Assembly (NCBI RefSeq): GCF_047344985.1 | Contig: NZ_CP178861.1 | Location: 2,666,001 to 2,730,000, forward strand | Source of the DNA: Bdellovibrio sp047344985 | Lineage (GTDB): Bacteria; Bdellovibrionota; Bdellovibrionia; Bdellovibrionales; Bdellovibrionaceae | DNA: 64,000 bases | Reading direction: 5' to 3' | In this document: one piece after another, positions 8,642 through 17,634 of the stretch | How the letters are laid out: each line of letters begins with the position of its first letter | Numbering within the stretch: position 1 is the first letter of the stretch | Notes under the pieces: model-generated | The model's database searches: none | What the model was told of the DNA's origin: nothing | Seen by the model: only the letters and a program-made list of their open reading frames with translations | Made by a program: the position numbers and the translations under genes

Positions 8642-9169
8642 TTAGAATTCAAGAGGCAATGAAACCGAAAGAACGTAAGAGTCGTTCTTAGTATCACCAG
8701 GAATCGTAACACCTTCAAGTTCAGTGAATTTTTCATTCACATACTCAAGATTCAAAGAAATAAATGGAAGACCTGTGAAGCCGACACCCACTTTATAGCT
8801 TGTACCTTTTGCTTTTCCTGAGTTCTCGAATTTCATTTCATCCATAAATCCGTAACCAACCCAAGCTCTCAACAAAATAGGAAAATCCATTCCGACAACA
8901 CCGTAAAGTGTGCTTCTTTTGCCATCTTCATTTGGCAAACTGTCAGGTTTTGAAGTTCCGCTTACACCCAATGTGTAATCCAAACCACCCCAGAAAAAAA
9001 TCGGGGCCGCATAAGCCAAACGAAGGCCTACCTGTGAACCGTCAAACTTACCGTCTGGATTTTTCGTTTTTCCCATCTCATAACCAAGATATGGTTCAAT
9101 AAGAATTCCGGCGTGGGATACGCTCGTAAAGCCTAGTGCCAAAGCAAAAACCAACAAGAGCTTTTTCAT
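8642..9169 (-). CDS. Outer-membrane beta-barrel protein
   Basis: A 175-residue protein with a signal peptide (cleavage after VSHA, about residue 20), then alternating amphipathic strands rich in Gly, Tyr and aromatic residues, e.g. GVGFTGLPFISLNLEY, and a C-terminal strand SYVLSVSLPLEF ending in Phe, the mark of BAM-dependent outer-membrane proteins. Size suits an eight-strand barrel (OmpW/OmpA-transmembrane-like). Function, perhaps a small porin or structural barrel, cannot be told. AAGGAG precedes the ATG. Confidence 0.8.
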   Translation of the reverse strand: MKKLLLVFALALGFTSVSHAGILIEPYLGYEMGKTKNPDGKFDGSQVGLRLAYAAPIFFWGGLDYTLGVSGTSKPDSLPNEDGKRSTLYGVVGMDFPILLRAWVGYGFMDEMKFENSGKAKGTSYKVGVGFTGLPFISLNLEYVNEKFTELEGVTIPGDTKNDSYVLSVSLPLEF

Positions 9170-9344
9170 AGAAGTCCTTCTCCTTTTGTAATCCTAAAAT
9201 CAATATGGATCCTTTAAAATTTTGAAGGGACTCCTGTGCATGGTCAACGCCGAGACTCTTTCTGAAACACTATTTTCTCAAAAAGGTCCAGGTTTCCCGT
9301 ACCTAAGTTTACTATTGTCTCTAGTCGCTCCACGGAGGTTTTTT

Positions 9345-9866
9345 ATGTTGCGTACATTTAAAGACGACCGAGAGTTCTATTCCTCACTCCCACGCAAGCG
9401 CGTTGGCGCCGGAGCTTTGCTTTTTTATAAACACGAATTGTTGATTGTCCAACCGACTTACAATCCCGGATGGATTTTACCGGGAGGCACTGTCGAAGGA
9501 GAAGAATCTCCCATGGAAGGATTGTTGCGAGAGGTGAAAGAAGAACTTCAGTTGGACATCGAACCAACACTTCTTCTTGCCGTCGACTACATTCCGAATC
9601 TGGATGTCAAAGGGGAATACATTCAATTTCTTTTTGCCGCCAAAGATCTGACAGAATCCCAAGTTCAAAAAATCAAACTGCAAGATTATGAATTGCGCGA
9701 TTACAAACTTCTTCCCGTCAGCAAGGCGCTCGAACTTTTGACTCCGCCAGTAAGCCGCCGTGTAGAGAACACTTTGCGTGCTCACGAAAAATATCAAGGC
9801 GCTATTTATTTAGAAAATGGCCGACCTTATTTTGAAAAAGAAAAACATATCACCATTTCTATTTAA
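9345..9866 (+). CDS. NUDIX hydrolase
   Basis: A 173-residue protein with a NUDIX box near residues 45-70: GTVEGE, then E, then REVKEELQL. The usual Gly at the penultimate position of the box is Gln here; the catalytic Glu residues are all kept. It would hydrolyse a nucleoside diphosphate linked to another moiety; the substrate is unknown. I chose the ATG at 9345, six bases after GGAGG. Two earlier in-frame starts (TTG 9222, ATG 9240) would add a hydrophobic extension not typical of the family. It overlaps the convergent FAD/Rieske gene by eight bases. Confidence 0.88.
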   Translation: MLRTFKDDREFYSSLPRKRVGAGALLFYKHELLIVQPTYNPGWILPGGTVEGEESPMEGLLREVKEELQLDIEPTLLLAVDYIPNLDVKGEYIQFLFAAKDLTESQVQKIKLQDYELRDYKLLPVSKALELLTPPVSRRVENTLRAHEKYQGAIYLENGRPYFEKEKHITISI

Positions 9867-11445
9867 CTCCGACGCTACCCTCTTTTTTGTTTTTTCTTTC
9901 TACAGCGTCATCGGAAGCCCGGTCTTCAGGCGACATGTTGTTAAGTGCAGGCCCATTAAGAACTTCACCGTATTTATTAAAACGTGATCCATGCACAGGA
10001 CAATCCCACGTGCCTTCTGCTTCGTTCCAGTGCACAACGCCTCCCATGTGCGGGCACTTGGCCGACAAACGATGAAACATTCCATCTTCACTGCGGTAGA
10101 CGGCAATCTTGGACAAACCTTCCGAAATCACACATCCTTGCCCCGGAATCAGCTCTTCTAAATCTTTGTTATCACCTTTTGAAATCCAATCGCGGTACTG
10201 AATACCTGTCTGAATATTTTCTTTGATAAAACGAGAAACCCCTTTCCAGTTGAAGCGACTGGGATTATAGAGACCAGCCCACGGATGGGAACCTACGGTG
10301 ATCAAATCTGAAAGAATCATCGAAGAAATAGCTCCGTGAGTGATGCCATGACCCGAGTCACCGGCGGCAATGTAAACGTTGTCGAAGTCGCCGGGGTTTC
10401 TGCCAATATAAGCGAGCCCGTCCATGGGCTCAATGATCTGCCCCGACCAGGAAGCGACAACCTCCCCTTCAACTTGAAGGCGTCGCTCGGCCCAATCTCG
10501 CAGCCTAGAAAATCTATTATCTGAAGTTCCGCCTTGACCGACACGATGGTCTTCACCACCGACAATCAAAACATCATAATCCTCTTTGGAATTCGCATGA
10601 AAACGCAGATAGTGATAAGGCAATTCCGTATCCCAAAAAAGACAAGGCGCTTTCATTCCGCGTGGCACTTTTAATGCGACCACATAAGTCCGATAGGCCG
10701 CTTCCTTGAAATGCACTTTCATCCAATCGTTGATTGGAACATTCGTCGTCACAACAATATGCTTGCAAGAAATACGATGGCCCGAAGACGTCTCAACGTA
10801 AGTGTCTTCGCCGCCTTGAAATTTTTCTGCGTGAGTCAGGGGGTAAATCTGCGCACCTCGCGCCAGAATATTTTCACAAACACCGCGCACAAACTTCAGC
10901 GGGTCTATTTGTGCCTGCCGAGGAAATTTGAGACAAGCCCCCGCATCGAAAAATTGTTCTTCCGCTTCTTCGACAAGATGAGCGTCGAAAAAACCGGCAT
11001 CGTGGGCCGCCGCCATTTCCATTTCCAAAAAACGCCGGTCGTCGCCTTCACCTAAAAAAAGATATCCCGGGACTCTTTGAAAATCGCATTGAATGTCTTC
11101 TTCTTTTACCAGGTGTTCAATCAAATCGATGGCCGCCGTATGACTGTTATGAGCAAGCCTTGCCCCTTCACGTCCATGCCATTTTCGAATATTCACGTAA
11201 CCGTCATCGAGGGCATTTGATAAATGGGCCGTTGAGTGGGCCGTTTCGTTAAAGCCTAAAAGATCTTTTTCAAGAATGACAACGTCGAGGCCTTTACGCA
11301 TCAAACGATAGGCCGTCAGAAGTCCAGCAATACCCGCGCCCACGATGCATACATCCGTCTTTAACGATGTATCCAAACTTTTTAATGCGGGAAAAGCGGT
11401 GTGCTCTTGCCACAGGGATTGAGTATGTTGCTGGGCATGCGCCAT
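9859..11445 (-). CDS. FAD-dependent oxidoreductase fused to a Rieske domain
   Basis: A 528-residue two-domain protein. Residues about 25-400 form a DAO-type FAD domain with the dinucleotide motif GAGIAGL near 36-42 and the GDSGHGITHG FAD-contact motif near 365. Residues 420-510 form a Rieske [2Fe-2S] domain with CPHMGG and CPVHGS as cluster ligands (C-x-H, C-x2-H). This architecture is like Bacillus YhfW and putative amino-acid or glycine oxidases; electrons may pass from flavin to the cluster. No signal peptide. Start has AGGAGG five to seven bases upstream. Substrate unknown. Confidence 0.92.
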   Translation of the reverse strand: MAHAQQHTQSLWQEHTAFPALKSLDTSLKTDVCIVGAGIAGLLTAYRLMRKGLDVVILEKDLLGFNETAHSTAHLSNALDDGYVNIRKWHGREGARLAHNSHTAAIDLIEHLVKEEDIQCDFQRVPGYLFLGEGDDRRFLEMEMAAAHDAGFFDAHLVEEAEEQFFDAGACLKFPRQAQIDPLKFVRGVCENILARGAQIYPLTHAEKFQGGEDTYVETSSGHRISCKHIVVTTNVPINDWMKVHFKEAAYRTYVVALKVPRGMKAPCLFWDTELPYHYLRFHANSKEDYDVLIVGGEDHRVGQGGTSDNRFSRLRDWAERRLQVEGEVVASWSGQIIEPMDGLAYIGRNPGDFDNVYIAAGDSGHGITHGAISSMILSDLITVGSHPWAGLYNPSRFNWKGVSRFIKENIQTGIQYRDWISKGDNKDLEELIPGQGCVISEGLSKIAVYRSEDGMFHRLSAKCPHMGGVVHWNEAEGTWDCPVHGSRFNKYGEVLNGPALNNMSPEDRASDDAVERKNKKEGSVGVK

Positions 11446-11525
11446 AAACTCCTCCTAGAAATAGATCCTTTAATTAGAAGGAAACTTTCTCAAGAGGATT
11501 TCGCGAGTGTGAGTATTTACAAACT

Positions 11526-12164
11526 TTATGATTTGAGAGTTGTGATAGCCGTTTTATAGTCACGACCGAAAACATAACTGCCTGCCACAAAAACATCTGC
11601 TTCATGGCACAGCTTTGCTGTTTCTTCGTTGATACCGCCGTCCACTTCAATCAAATAAGAAAAATTATTTTTCTGACGTTCCTCATGAAGGCGCGAGATC
11701 TTTGCGATTTGATCGTGCATAAAAGACTGACCGCCAAAGCCCGGCTCTACAGTCATCACTAAAACAAGATCACATAAAGGCAAAAGAGGCAGGATTTCAT
11801 CAATGGATGTGCGAGGTCGCAAAGTGATTCCCGCTTTTGCGCCCAATTCACGAATGCGCATCAAAGTTCCCGCGGGATCGGGAGTGGCTTCCACATGAAT
11901 TGTTAAATAATCACTGCCCGCTTTAATAAAGTCCTCAACATAGCGTTCAGGATTTTCAATCATCAAATGCACATCCAAAGGAATCGGAGATACTTTTTTT
12001 AAAGACTTCACAACCGGAATACCGATTGTGATATTCGGCACAAATCGTCCGTCCATCACGTCCACGTGAATCCAGTCTGCTCCCGCTGCCGAGACGGCTT
12101 TGATTTCTTTTTCAAGATTTGCAAAATCCGCTGACAAGATAGAGGGAGCGACCATTTTAGACAC
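11526..12164 (-). CDS. rpe: Ribulose-phosphate 3-epimerase
   Basis: A 212-residue TIM-barrel enzyme interconverting ribulose 5-phosphate and xylulose 5-phosphate in the pentose phosphate pathway. Signature segments are APSILSADFANL (N-terminus), HVDVMDGRFVPNITIG with the metal-binding His and Asp, HLMIENP, and the phosphate loop VDGGI near the end. GTG at 12164 (GGAG upstream) is the likely start and overlaps the fmt stop by eight bases; an ATG three codons on is the alternative. Third gene of the def-fmt-rpe operon. Confidence 0.96.
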   Translation of the reverse strand: MSKMVAPSILSADFANLEKEIKAVSAAGADWIHVDVMDGRFVPNITIGIPVVKSLKKVSPIPLDVHLMIENPERYVEDFIKAGSDYLTIHVEATPDPAGTLMRIRELGAKAGITLRPRTSIDEILPLLPLCDLVLVMTVEPGFGGQSFMHDQIAKISRLHEERQKNNFSYLIEVDGGINEETAKLCHEADVFVAGSYVFGRDYKTAITTLKS

Positions 12165-13125
12165 CGAGTTTGTCTCCTACTTTAAGACTGTTGCCTTTTA
12201 AGAAATCTTCAACCTTCATACGATTGCGTGACTCCGGTTGAACTTCGTAGAGTTTCAAAACACCTTCACCGCAGGCGACGGAAATATGATCGTCGTAGAT
12301 TGCTGTCACCGTGCCCGGAGCTGCTCCAGCCTGCGCGCCTTCCGACGCTCCGGCACTGCCCGCTGCCGCGGATCTATGCAGCTTCAACTTCTTTCCTTGA
12401 AACAAGGTATAAGTTCCAGGTCCATAAACGAAACCACGGATTTTTCCATCGATGGATTTCGCGGAAGCATTCCAATCAATCAGTGATTCCTGCTTTTCAA
12501 TTTTCTTAGCAATCGTCACTTGCGCTTCATCTTGCGGAATCGGAGCTAAGTTTCCACGAACATAGTCCATCAACTCCACACGCAACAAATCAGCACCAAG
12601 GACCGCCAACTCATCATGCAGTTCGAGTGCGTTCATCTCAGGTCTAATCTTCACGCGACGGATGCCGATGATGTCACCTGCATCAAGTTTCTTCACCATC
12701 TTCTGAAGTGTCACACCACTTTCAACATCGCCTGCTTCAATCGCGCGTTGAATCGGAGCGGCCCCACGCCAACGCGGCAAAATAGAACCGTGCACATTCA
12801 CACAGCCAAAACGGAAAGAATCTAAAAAGCTTTGTGTAAGAATTTGTCCAAATGCCACGACAACGCCGACTTCAGCGCCCCAGCTTTGGATTTCATCAAG
12901 AATTAATTGATTTGATTTCAATGACTCTGGAGCCAGAACTTTCAATCCATGAGCTTGCGCCACCATTTTCACAGGGCTTGGAGTCAGTTGAAGTTTACGT
13001 CCCGCAGGACGATCGGGTTGAGTCACAACACCTACGACCTCAAAATGCTCATCGGCAAGAAGAGCTTTTAATGAGGTCACGGCAAAATCAGGAGTTCCTA
13101 GAAAGCAGACGCGGACCTTGCTCAC
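12157..13125 (-). CDS. fmt: Methionyl-tRNA formyltransferase with in-frame repeat insertion
   Basis: A 322-residue enzyme that formylates initiator Met-tRNA using 10-formyl-THF. The N-terminal Rossmann-like domain carries the HGSILPRWRGAAP catalytic motif (about 112-124, with the Asn-His-Asp triad residues nearby) and the AGDVESG loop. The C-terminal tRNA-binding domain starts near 215. Between them and within the C-domain linker, residues about 253-269 (Ala/Gly/Ser-rich) are encoded by a copy of the dispersed GC-rich repeat, making this linker longer than I expect for Fmt. GTG start overlaps the def stop (GTGA). Confidence 0.96.
   Translation of the reverse strand: MSKVRVCFLGTPDFAVTSLKALLADEHFEVVGVVTQPDRPAGRKLQLTPSPVKMVAQAHGLKVLAPESLKSNQLILDEIQSWGAEVGVVVAFGQILTQSFLDSFRFGCVNVHGSILPRWRGAAPIQRAIEAGDVESGVTLQKMVKKLDAGDIIGIRRVKIRPEMNALELHDELAVLGADLLRVELMDYVRGNLAPIPQDEAQVTIAKKIEKQESLIDWNASAKSIDGKIRGFVYGPGTYTLFQGKKLKLHRSAAAGSAGASEGAQAGAAPGTVTAIYDDHISVACGEGVLKLYEVQPESRNRMKVEDFLKGNSLKVGDKLGV
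12320..12371 (+). repeat. GC-rich dispersed element, copy E, inside fmt
   Basis: GCTGCTCCAGCCTGCGCGCC... matches the first 20 bases of the copy at 302 with one change, and the second half retains CGGCACTGCC. It is read in frame on the opposite strand as fmt residues about 253-269. Confidence 0.65.
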
Positions 13126-13733
13126 ACATCACATTTTTCTCCGGCCTTCGCCGGCGTGTCTTCAGTAGCTTCCGCTTTATCCTTCACAGGATAACCGTAT
13201 TTTTTAATTTGGTTTTTGATTTTGTTACTCTTCACAAAACTCAAGTGATCGACAAAAAGAGTTCCCTCTAAATGATCCAATTCATGCTGCATGCAAATCG
13301 CAAGAAGTCCGTCAGTTTTAACGATGAACTCTTTGCCGTGCACATCATAGGCTTTCATTTCGATGTAGTTAAAACGCTCGACCGTTTCGTAGTAACCAGG
13401 AATCGACAAGCAACCTTCATCAAAAGTTGTTTTGCCTTCACCTTTAATAATTTCAGGATTGATTAAAACCAGAGGTTGCTGAACGGCAGCTTCAAGTTCT
13501 GTCATTTCTTCGTATTTGTAACGACGACCTTTCTCATCTTTGGGACGAGTGTCGATGACAACCATGCGCTTTAACTCACCCACTTGCGGAGCCGCAAGGC
13601 CGATACCGTGAGCGTCGTACATTGTTTCAATCAAATCCTCAGAAAGTTTTTTGATTTCAGGTCCAAAGGTCTCCACAGGTTGCGAAACTTCACGCAACTT
13701 TGGGTCCGGGAATGTGAGGATTTTCATGATCAT
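13122..13733 (-). CDS. def: Peptide deformylase
   Basis: A 203-residue metalloenzyme removing the formyl group from nascent proteins. All three motifs are present: HGIGLAAPQ (about 43-51), DEGCLS (about 108-113) with the metal-ligand Cys, and QHELDH (about 152-157) with two ligand His and the catalytic Glu. An insert of charged residues (RPKDEKGRRYKYEE, about 67-80) and a Pro/Glu/Lys C-terminal tail are extras. ATG at 13733 has GGAGG five bases upstream. Pairs functionally with fmt, which it overlaps. Confidence 0.97.
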   Translation of the reverse strand: MIMKILTFPDPKLREVSQPVETFGPEIKKLSEDLIETMYDAHGIGLAAPQVGELKRMVVIDTRPKDEKGRRYKYEEMTELEAAVQQPLVLINPEIIKGEGKTTFDEGCLSIPGYYETVERFNYIEMKAYDVHGKEFIVKTDGLLAICMQHELDHLEGTLFVDHLSFVKSNKIKNQIKKYGYPVKDKAEATEDTPAKAGEKCDV

Positions 13734-13760
13734 AGGAACCTCCGAGAGGCCCCCATTATA

Positions 13761-14840
13761 TCAGCGTTTCAGCCTTTTGAGAAGAACCAAGGCCAACCCT
13801 GACATGACAATGTTAGGCGCCCAAGCCGCCGCAACCGGAGGAAGTGTTCCATGCTGCCCTAAGGTGATTCCCGAGGAATAAAACACATAATAGGCAAAGA
13901 CCAAGGCCAAACAGATCCCGACATTGAGCATAGTGCCCCCGGAGCGAGCCCTCCCCACACTGAAAGGGATGCCTAAAAGACACATCACAAGCCCCGCAAA
14001 AGCAAAGCTGATCTTAGCGTGATAGTCGACCTCATACGCAACCGTATCAAGACCGGCGTCCTTATTCTTTTTGATGAAGTACTCAAGTTCTTTTTGCGAC
14101 ATCATGTCAGCCGTCTGCCCGGCACTTTGCAAGTCTTTGGAGTCTTCAGCCATCACGATACTTTTGGTTTTAAACTGACTTGTCAGAGGAAAACTGGAGT
14201 CCTTGGAGAACACCGTGACTGCCCCATTTTCAAGCAACCACTGCGAGCCTTGAATATGCACTTCACGCGCCGTGATCATCTGAACGAGATCCCAAACGTC
14301 GTTAAAGAAATACATCGTCAGCCCTTGCGCCCCATCTCCTTTGGCGTTCAAAGTCTGAATGTTGAAGATGGAATTTTTCGAACGGTACCAAATCTTATTT
14401 GTCTTGATCGTCGAAAAACGGTGTGGCTCTTTTTTGAGGTCGTAATACAAAATATAATTCTTCTCTTTGATCGCCTTGGGCATGACCTTGTCCGCGGACC
14501 AAAAGCCGATAATGGAAATCACGGCGACCCAAACTAAAATCGGCAGAGTGATGCGCAGAAGACTCATTCCGCTTGCAAATAACGCGACGAGTTCATTGGC
14601 TTTATTGAGGCTTGAAAGAGTCAAAATAGTGCCCATTAAACAGGCGACCGGAAGCAATTTCGAGATGATCTCTGGAAAAGAATACAAATAGTAATTTATA
14701 AGCGCCGTCGGAGCGACATTCTTATAAGTCACCATGGTGGACATCGCGTCTACGGCCGTAAATAGGGTCAAAAAAACCAAGAGGCCACCGATGAAGTAGC
14801 CCCAAAATAACCAAGATGTGTATCTATCGATTCTGTTCAC
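13761..14840 (-). CDS. lptG: LptF/LptG-family LPS export permease
   Basis: A 359-residue inner-membrane protein of the YjgP/YjgQ family. It has three N-terminal spans (about 12-35, 60-80 and 97-120), a large periplasmic beta-jellyroll domain (130-265) and three C-terminal spans (280-355). LptF/G with LptB2 extracts LPS and passes it to LptC. The length and the start MNRIDRYTSWLFWGYFIGG suit LptG better than LptF, but this is not certain. GTG start with a weak AAGGT site. Lies downstream of nothing on its strand and just upstream of def, perhaps one transcript. Confidence 0.85.
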   Translation of the reverse strand: MNRIDRYTSWLFWGYFIGGLLVFLTLFTAVDAMSTMVTYKNVAPTALINYYLYSFPEIISKLLPVACLMGTILTLSSLNKANELVALFASGMSLLRITLPILVWVAVISIIGFWSADKVMPKAIKEKNYILYYDLKKEPHRFSTIKTNKIWYRSKNSIFNIQTLNAKGDGAQGLTMYFFNDVWDLVQMITAREVHIQGSQWLLENGAVTVFSKDSSFPLTSQFKTKSIVMAEDSKDLQSAGQTADMMSQKELEYFIKKNKDAGLDTVAYEVDYHAKISFAFAGLVMCLLGIPFSVGRARSGGTMLNVGICLALVFAYYVFYSSGITLGQHGTLPPVAAAWAPNIVMSGLALVLLKRLKR

Positions 14841-14854
14841 GTCTAAATGTTACC

Positions 14855-14883
14855 TTGACTAGAATTGAAATTCCTATTTTACT
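14855..14883 (+). promoter_or_regulatory. Promoter giving a probable leaderless message
   Basis: TTGACT (14855-14860), a 17-base spacer, then TTTACT (14878-14883). Transcription would begin about seven bases later, on the ATG at 14890. No Shine-Dalgarno sequence precedes that ATG. Confidence 0.5.
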
Positions 14884-14889
14884 TTCATT

Positions 14890-15993
14890 ATGGCTTTACG
14901 CGTCTTGCTTGCAGATGAGAGTTCCACAATCAAAAAAGTAATGCAACTGGCATTGTCTGACTTCGCTGTCGAAGTTAAGGCCGTACCTGTGGGCCTCGAT
15001 GTCCTGGCTGTGACCAAAACTTTCAAACCCGATATCATTTTTGCCGATGTGCTTTTAACCAAACGTTCTGGTTATGAAGTGTGCGCGGATATCAAAAATG
15101 ATCCTGAGACTTCTCACATTCCTGTTGTTTTGATGTGGAGTGGTTTCATGGAAATCGACGAAGCCAAAGCCACCGACTGCAAAGCGGACCGTCGTTTGGA
15201 AAAACCTTTCGACGCCGACCACTTGCGTTCGATTGTGAACGATCTGGTTAAAAAGACAAAAGCAAATCCTGTCAGTGATTTCCTCACATTCCCGCAAATG
15301 CCGGACTTCGAGGAAACTCCGGAAGAGATTTCTCCAGCTCCTGTTCAAAACGAAAACATCTACGCAATCCCAGAAGCCAAAGAAGAGAGCTTTTTGAATA
15401 TTCCGGAAGTGGAAGACGTCGATGCCAATCCTTTGGAAGTCGCTGATGAAGAATTCTCTGCTGTGCCTTTGACGGCAACTCCAAAGATGACCGAAGAGCA
15501 CGACGAAGGTGGTTGGGCTCACCAAGATTTGACGAAATTTAAGATTCAACTGCCTGAAAATGAAACTGGTGATTTTGCTTCTAAATTTGTCATCCCGCAG
15601 GATGATGAATTGTCACACGCTCATATTGAAGTGGCGGGTGATTTTGAGGAAATCAGCTTCGAAAAGCCCGAGCGCGAGGTCACAAAAACCAAAGCTCCGG
15701 TGGGAACGGATTCTTTTGTTTCCAAAGTAGAAAAATCAGTCAAAGACCAAATGATGGAGACTCTGCAAAAAGGCCGTGCGGCAACGCCACCTTCTGCTGC
15801 GCCTTCGTCTAATGCTCAGCCCAATACGCAATCCAAGATGGACTTAAACAGCAATATGATGGAAAAGATTATTCGTGAGGAAGCTCGTGAAATGATTGAA
15901 TCCATTTGCTGGAAAGTCATTCCTGAGATCGCGGAACGTGTGATCCGCGAAGAAATCAATAAGATCCTCAAAGATACTGAGAAATCCATTTAA
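14890..15993 (+). CDS. Response regulator with long acidic linker and C-terminal helix
   Basis: A 367-residue protein. Residues 3-122 are a receiver domain: acidic pair D9-E10, phosphoacceptor D53 (IIFADVLL), S84 and K105 (LEKPF). Residues 125-310 are low-complexity, rich in Glu, Pro and Asp. The last 50 residues (MMEKIIREEAREMI...) form an amphipathic helix like that in many deltaproteobacterial-type receivers. No DNA-binding or enzyme domain, so output is probably by protein contact. The start appears leaderless, with the promoter ending seven bases before the ATG. Partner kinase not in the window. Confidence 0.88.
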   Translation: MALRVLLADESSTIKKVMQLALSDFAVEVKAVPVGLDVLAVTKTFKPDIIFADVLLTKRSGYEVCADIKNDPETSHIPVVLMWSGFMEIDEAKATDCKADRRLEKPFDADHLRSIVNDLVKKTKANPVSDFLTFPQMPDFEETPEEISPAPVQNENIYAIPEAKEESFLNIPEVEDVDANPLEVADEEFSAVPLTATPKMTEEHDEGGWAHQDLTKFKIQLPENETGDFASKFVIPQDDELSHAHIEVAGDFEEISFEKPEREVTKTKAPVGTDSFVSKVEKSVKDQMMETLQKGRAATPPSAAPSSNAQPNTQSKMDLNSNMMEKIIREEAREMIESICWKVIPEIAERVIREEINKILKDTEKSI

Positions 15994-16046
15994 GCGCGTC
16001 GTTTTCTTTTCATAAGCCGGCGTGCTTTTGAAAGAGGTCGATTGCC

Positions 16047-16871
16047 ATGACATTGCAAGAACTCATCCGCGCAGCCATCAAAGAAGACATGCCCCATGGG
16101 GACGTCACAACAGAATCTTTAGCTTTAAAACCTCGTTTGGGTCGCGCACGCTTGAAAGCCAAGGAAGACATCGTTCTTTCTGGAGCGATGGCCTTTGAAC
16201 AATCCATGCAAATGCTAGAGCCTACTTGCCGCGTGAAATGGCATTTTGAAGAAGGCGATGAGATTTTAAAAAATCAAATCATCTGCACGATCGAAGGCGA
16301 CCTTGTACAAATCTTAAAAGCCGAACGCGTGGCTTTGAATTTCCTAGGTCATCTTTCAGGTATTGCGACTCACACTCGCCGCTTTGTAAAACAAATCGCC
16401 GGCACAAAAACGAAGATCCTTGATACTCGTAAAACAACGCCTGCTTTCCGGGATCTTGAAAAGCGCGCCGTCGTTCATGGTGGCGGTGTGAATCACCGTA
16501 TGAACTTGAGCACGGCGATCTTAATCAAAGACAATCATATCTCTGTGATGGGCGGAATTACGAATGCCGTAAATCGCATTCGTGAGTACAGCCAACTTCC
16601 GATTGAAGTCGAAGCGCGCACTTTAGATGAAGTCAAAGAAGCCGTCGAAATGAAAGCTCAACGCATTCTTCTTGATAATATGGATAATGAAACGCTGAAA
16701 AAAGCCGTGGCGATGGTTCCTTCTGAAATTGAGACAGAAGCCAGCGGAAATATGAACTTAGAGCGCGTTCGTTCGGTCGCGGAAATTGGCGTGAATTATA
16801 TTTCTGTCGGCGCACTTACTCACTCGGCTCCTTGTGCTGACGTGAGCCTTGTTTTCCAATGGGAGGACTAA
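16047..16871 (+). CDS. nadC: Nicotinate-nucleotide pyrophosphorylase (carboxylating)
   Basis: A 274-residue quinolinate phosphoribosyltransferase making nicotinate mononucleotide from quinolinate and PRPP in de novo NAD synthesis. Characteristic motifs: HGDVTTE (about 19-25), ILDTRKTTPAFRDLEK (about 125-140), HGGGVNHR, IKDNHI, IEVEARTLDE, the ILLDNM strand and a terminal ISVGALTHSA phosphate-binding loop. GAGGTC precedes the ATG by seven bases. First gene of a five-gene co-directional run, ending one base before the birA start region. Confidence 0.96.
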   Translation: MTLQELIRAAIKEDMPHGDVTTESLALKPRLGRARLKAKEDIVLSGAMAFEQSMQMLEPTCRVKWHFEEGDEILKNQIICTIEGDLVQILKAERVALNFLGHLSGIATHTRRFVKQIAGTKTKILDTRKTTPAFRDLEKRAVVHGGGVNHRMNLSTAILIKDNHISVMGGITNAVNRIREYSQLPIEVEARTLDEVKEAVEMKAQRILLDNMDNETLKKAVAMVPSEIETEASGNMNLERVRSVAEIGVNYISVGALTHSAPCADVSLVFQWED

Positions 16872-16872
16872 G

Positions 16873-17625
16873 ATGAACGACACTCCTTTAGCTGACATTC
16901 GCATCGGACAGGTGACTTCTCAGTGGGCTGAGAACAATCATCTTTTCGTTTCTTATAAATCTCAGCAAGCCAGCACCAATGAACTTGCTAAGGAAGAAGC
17001 GTTTGAAGAAAATCTTCAGGAAGAATCTTTGTGCCTTTATCTGACGGACCATCAAACTGCGGGCCGCGGTCGCGGCAAAAACAGTTGGATTGATGCTCAG
17101 CCAGGAAGTTCACTTTTAAGTTCTTGGTCTTTTCTTTTAAAAATCAAACCTCAGCCAACGACTTCATGCCTTGTGGGCCTAGCTGTTTATCGCGCGTGCT
17201 CAACAACATGGCCGTTTTTACCTTGGAACTTAAAAGCGCCTAATGACATCTACATTGGTCCGAATAAAGTTGCGGGCATTTTGCTTGAAAGTCTTATTCA
17301 AGGTGATGACGTTCGTTTGATTGTGGGTCTTGGTTTTAACGTCACGTCTTCTCCGAAAGATGTTGAGATCGCGACAAGTCTTTTAGAGTCTTTGCCACCG
17401 GGCGCTCCCCTTTTGGGCCAAGACTATATGGCGTTCTTGGATCGCTTGTTGTTTGAATTAACAGACGCACTTTCTCACAGCGATGAAGGGTTAAGTCCGA
17501 CAGATCAATTGTCACTTCTCATGGCTTTAAATCAGCATCCACTTTTGAAAGAAAAATACACAGGCATGGAGGCTGACGGCAGTCTTCATATCGGTGATAA
17601 AAAAATCAGTTGGACAGCTCTTTAG
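16873..17625 (+). CDS. birA: Biotin--[acetyl-CoA-carboxylase] ligase
   Basis: A 250-residue ligase that activates biotin with ATP and attaches it to carboxylase BCCP. Motifs: GRGRGKNSW (biotin/ATP loop, about residue 64-72), APNDIYIGPNKVAGILLES (about 125-143; the usual KWPNDI reads KAPNDI) and VGLGFNV. There is no N-terminal winged helix, so it is the non-regulatory class. The ATG at 16873 is six bases after GGGAGGA, which lies at the nadC stop; an upstream ATG at 16849 inside nadC has no such site. Confidence 0.92.
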   Translation: MNDTPLADIRIGQVTSQWAENNHLFVSYKSQQASTNELAKEEAFEENLQEESLCLYLTDHQTAGRGRGKNSWIDAQPGSSLLSSWSFLLKIKPQPTTSCLVGLAVYRACSTTWPFLPWNLKAPNDIYIGPNKVAGILLESLIQGDDVRLIVGLGFNVTSSPKDVEIATSLLESLPPGAPLLGQDYMAFLDRLLFELTDALSHSDEGLSPTDQLSLLMALNQHPLLKEKYTGMEADGSLHIGDKKISWTAL

Positions 17626-17634
17626 GAGGGATTT

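Noticed and set aside
9222..9344. N-terminal extension of the NUDIX protein
   Set aside because: The ATG at 9345 has a far better ribosome site and matches family N-termini.
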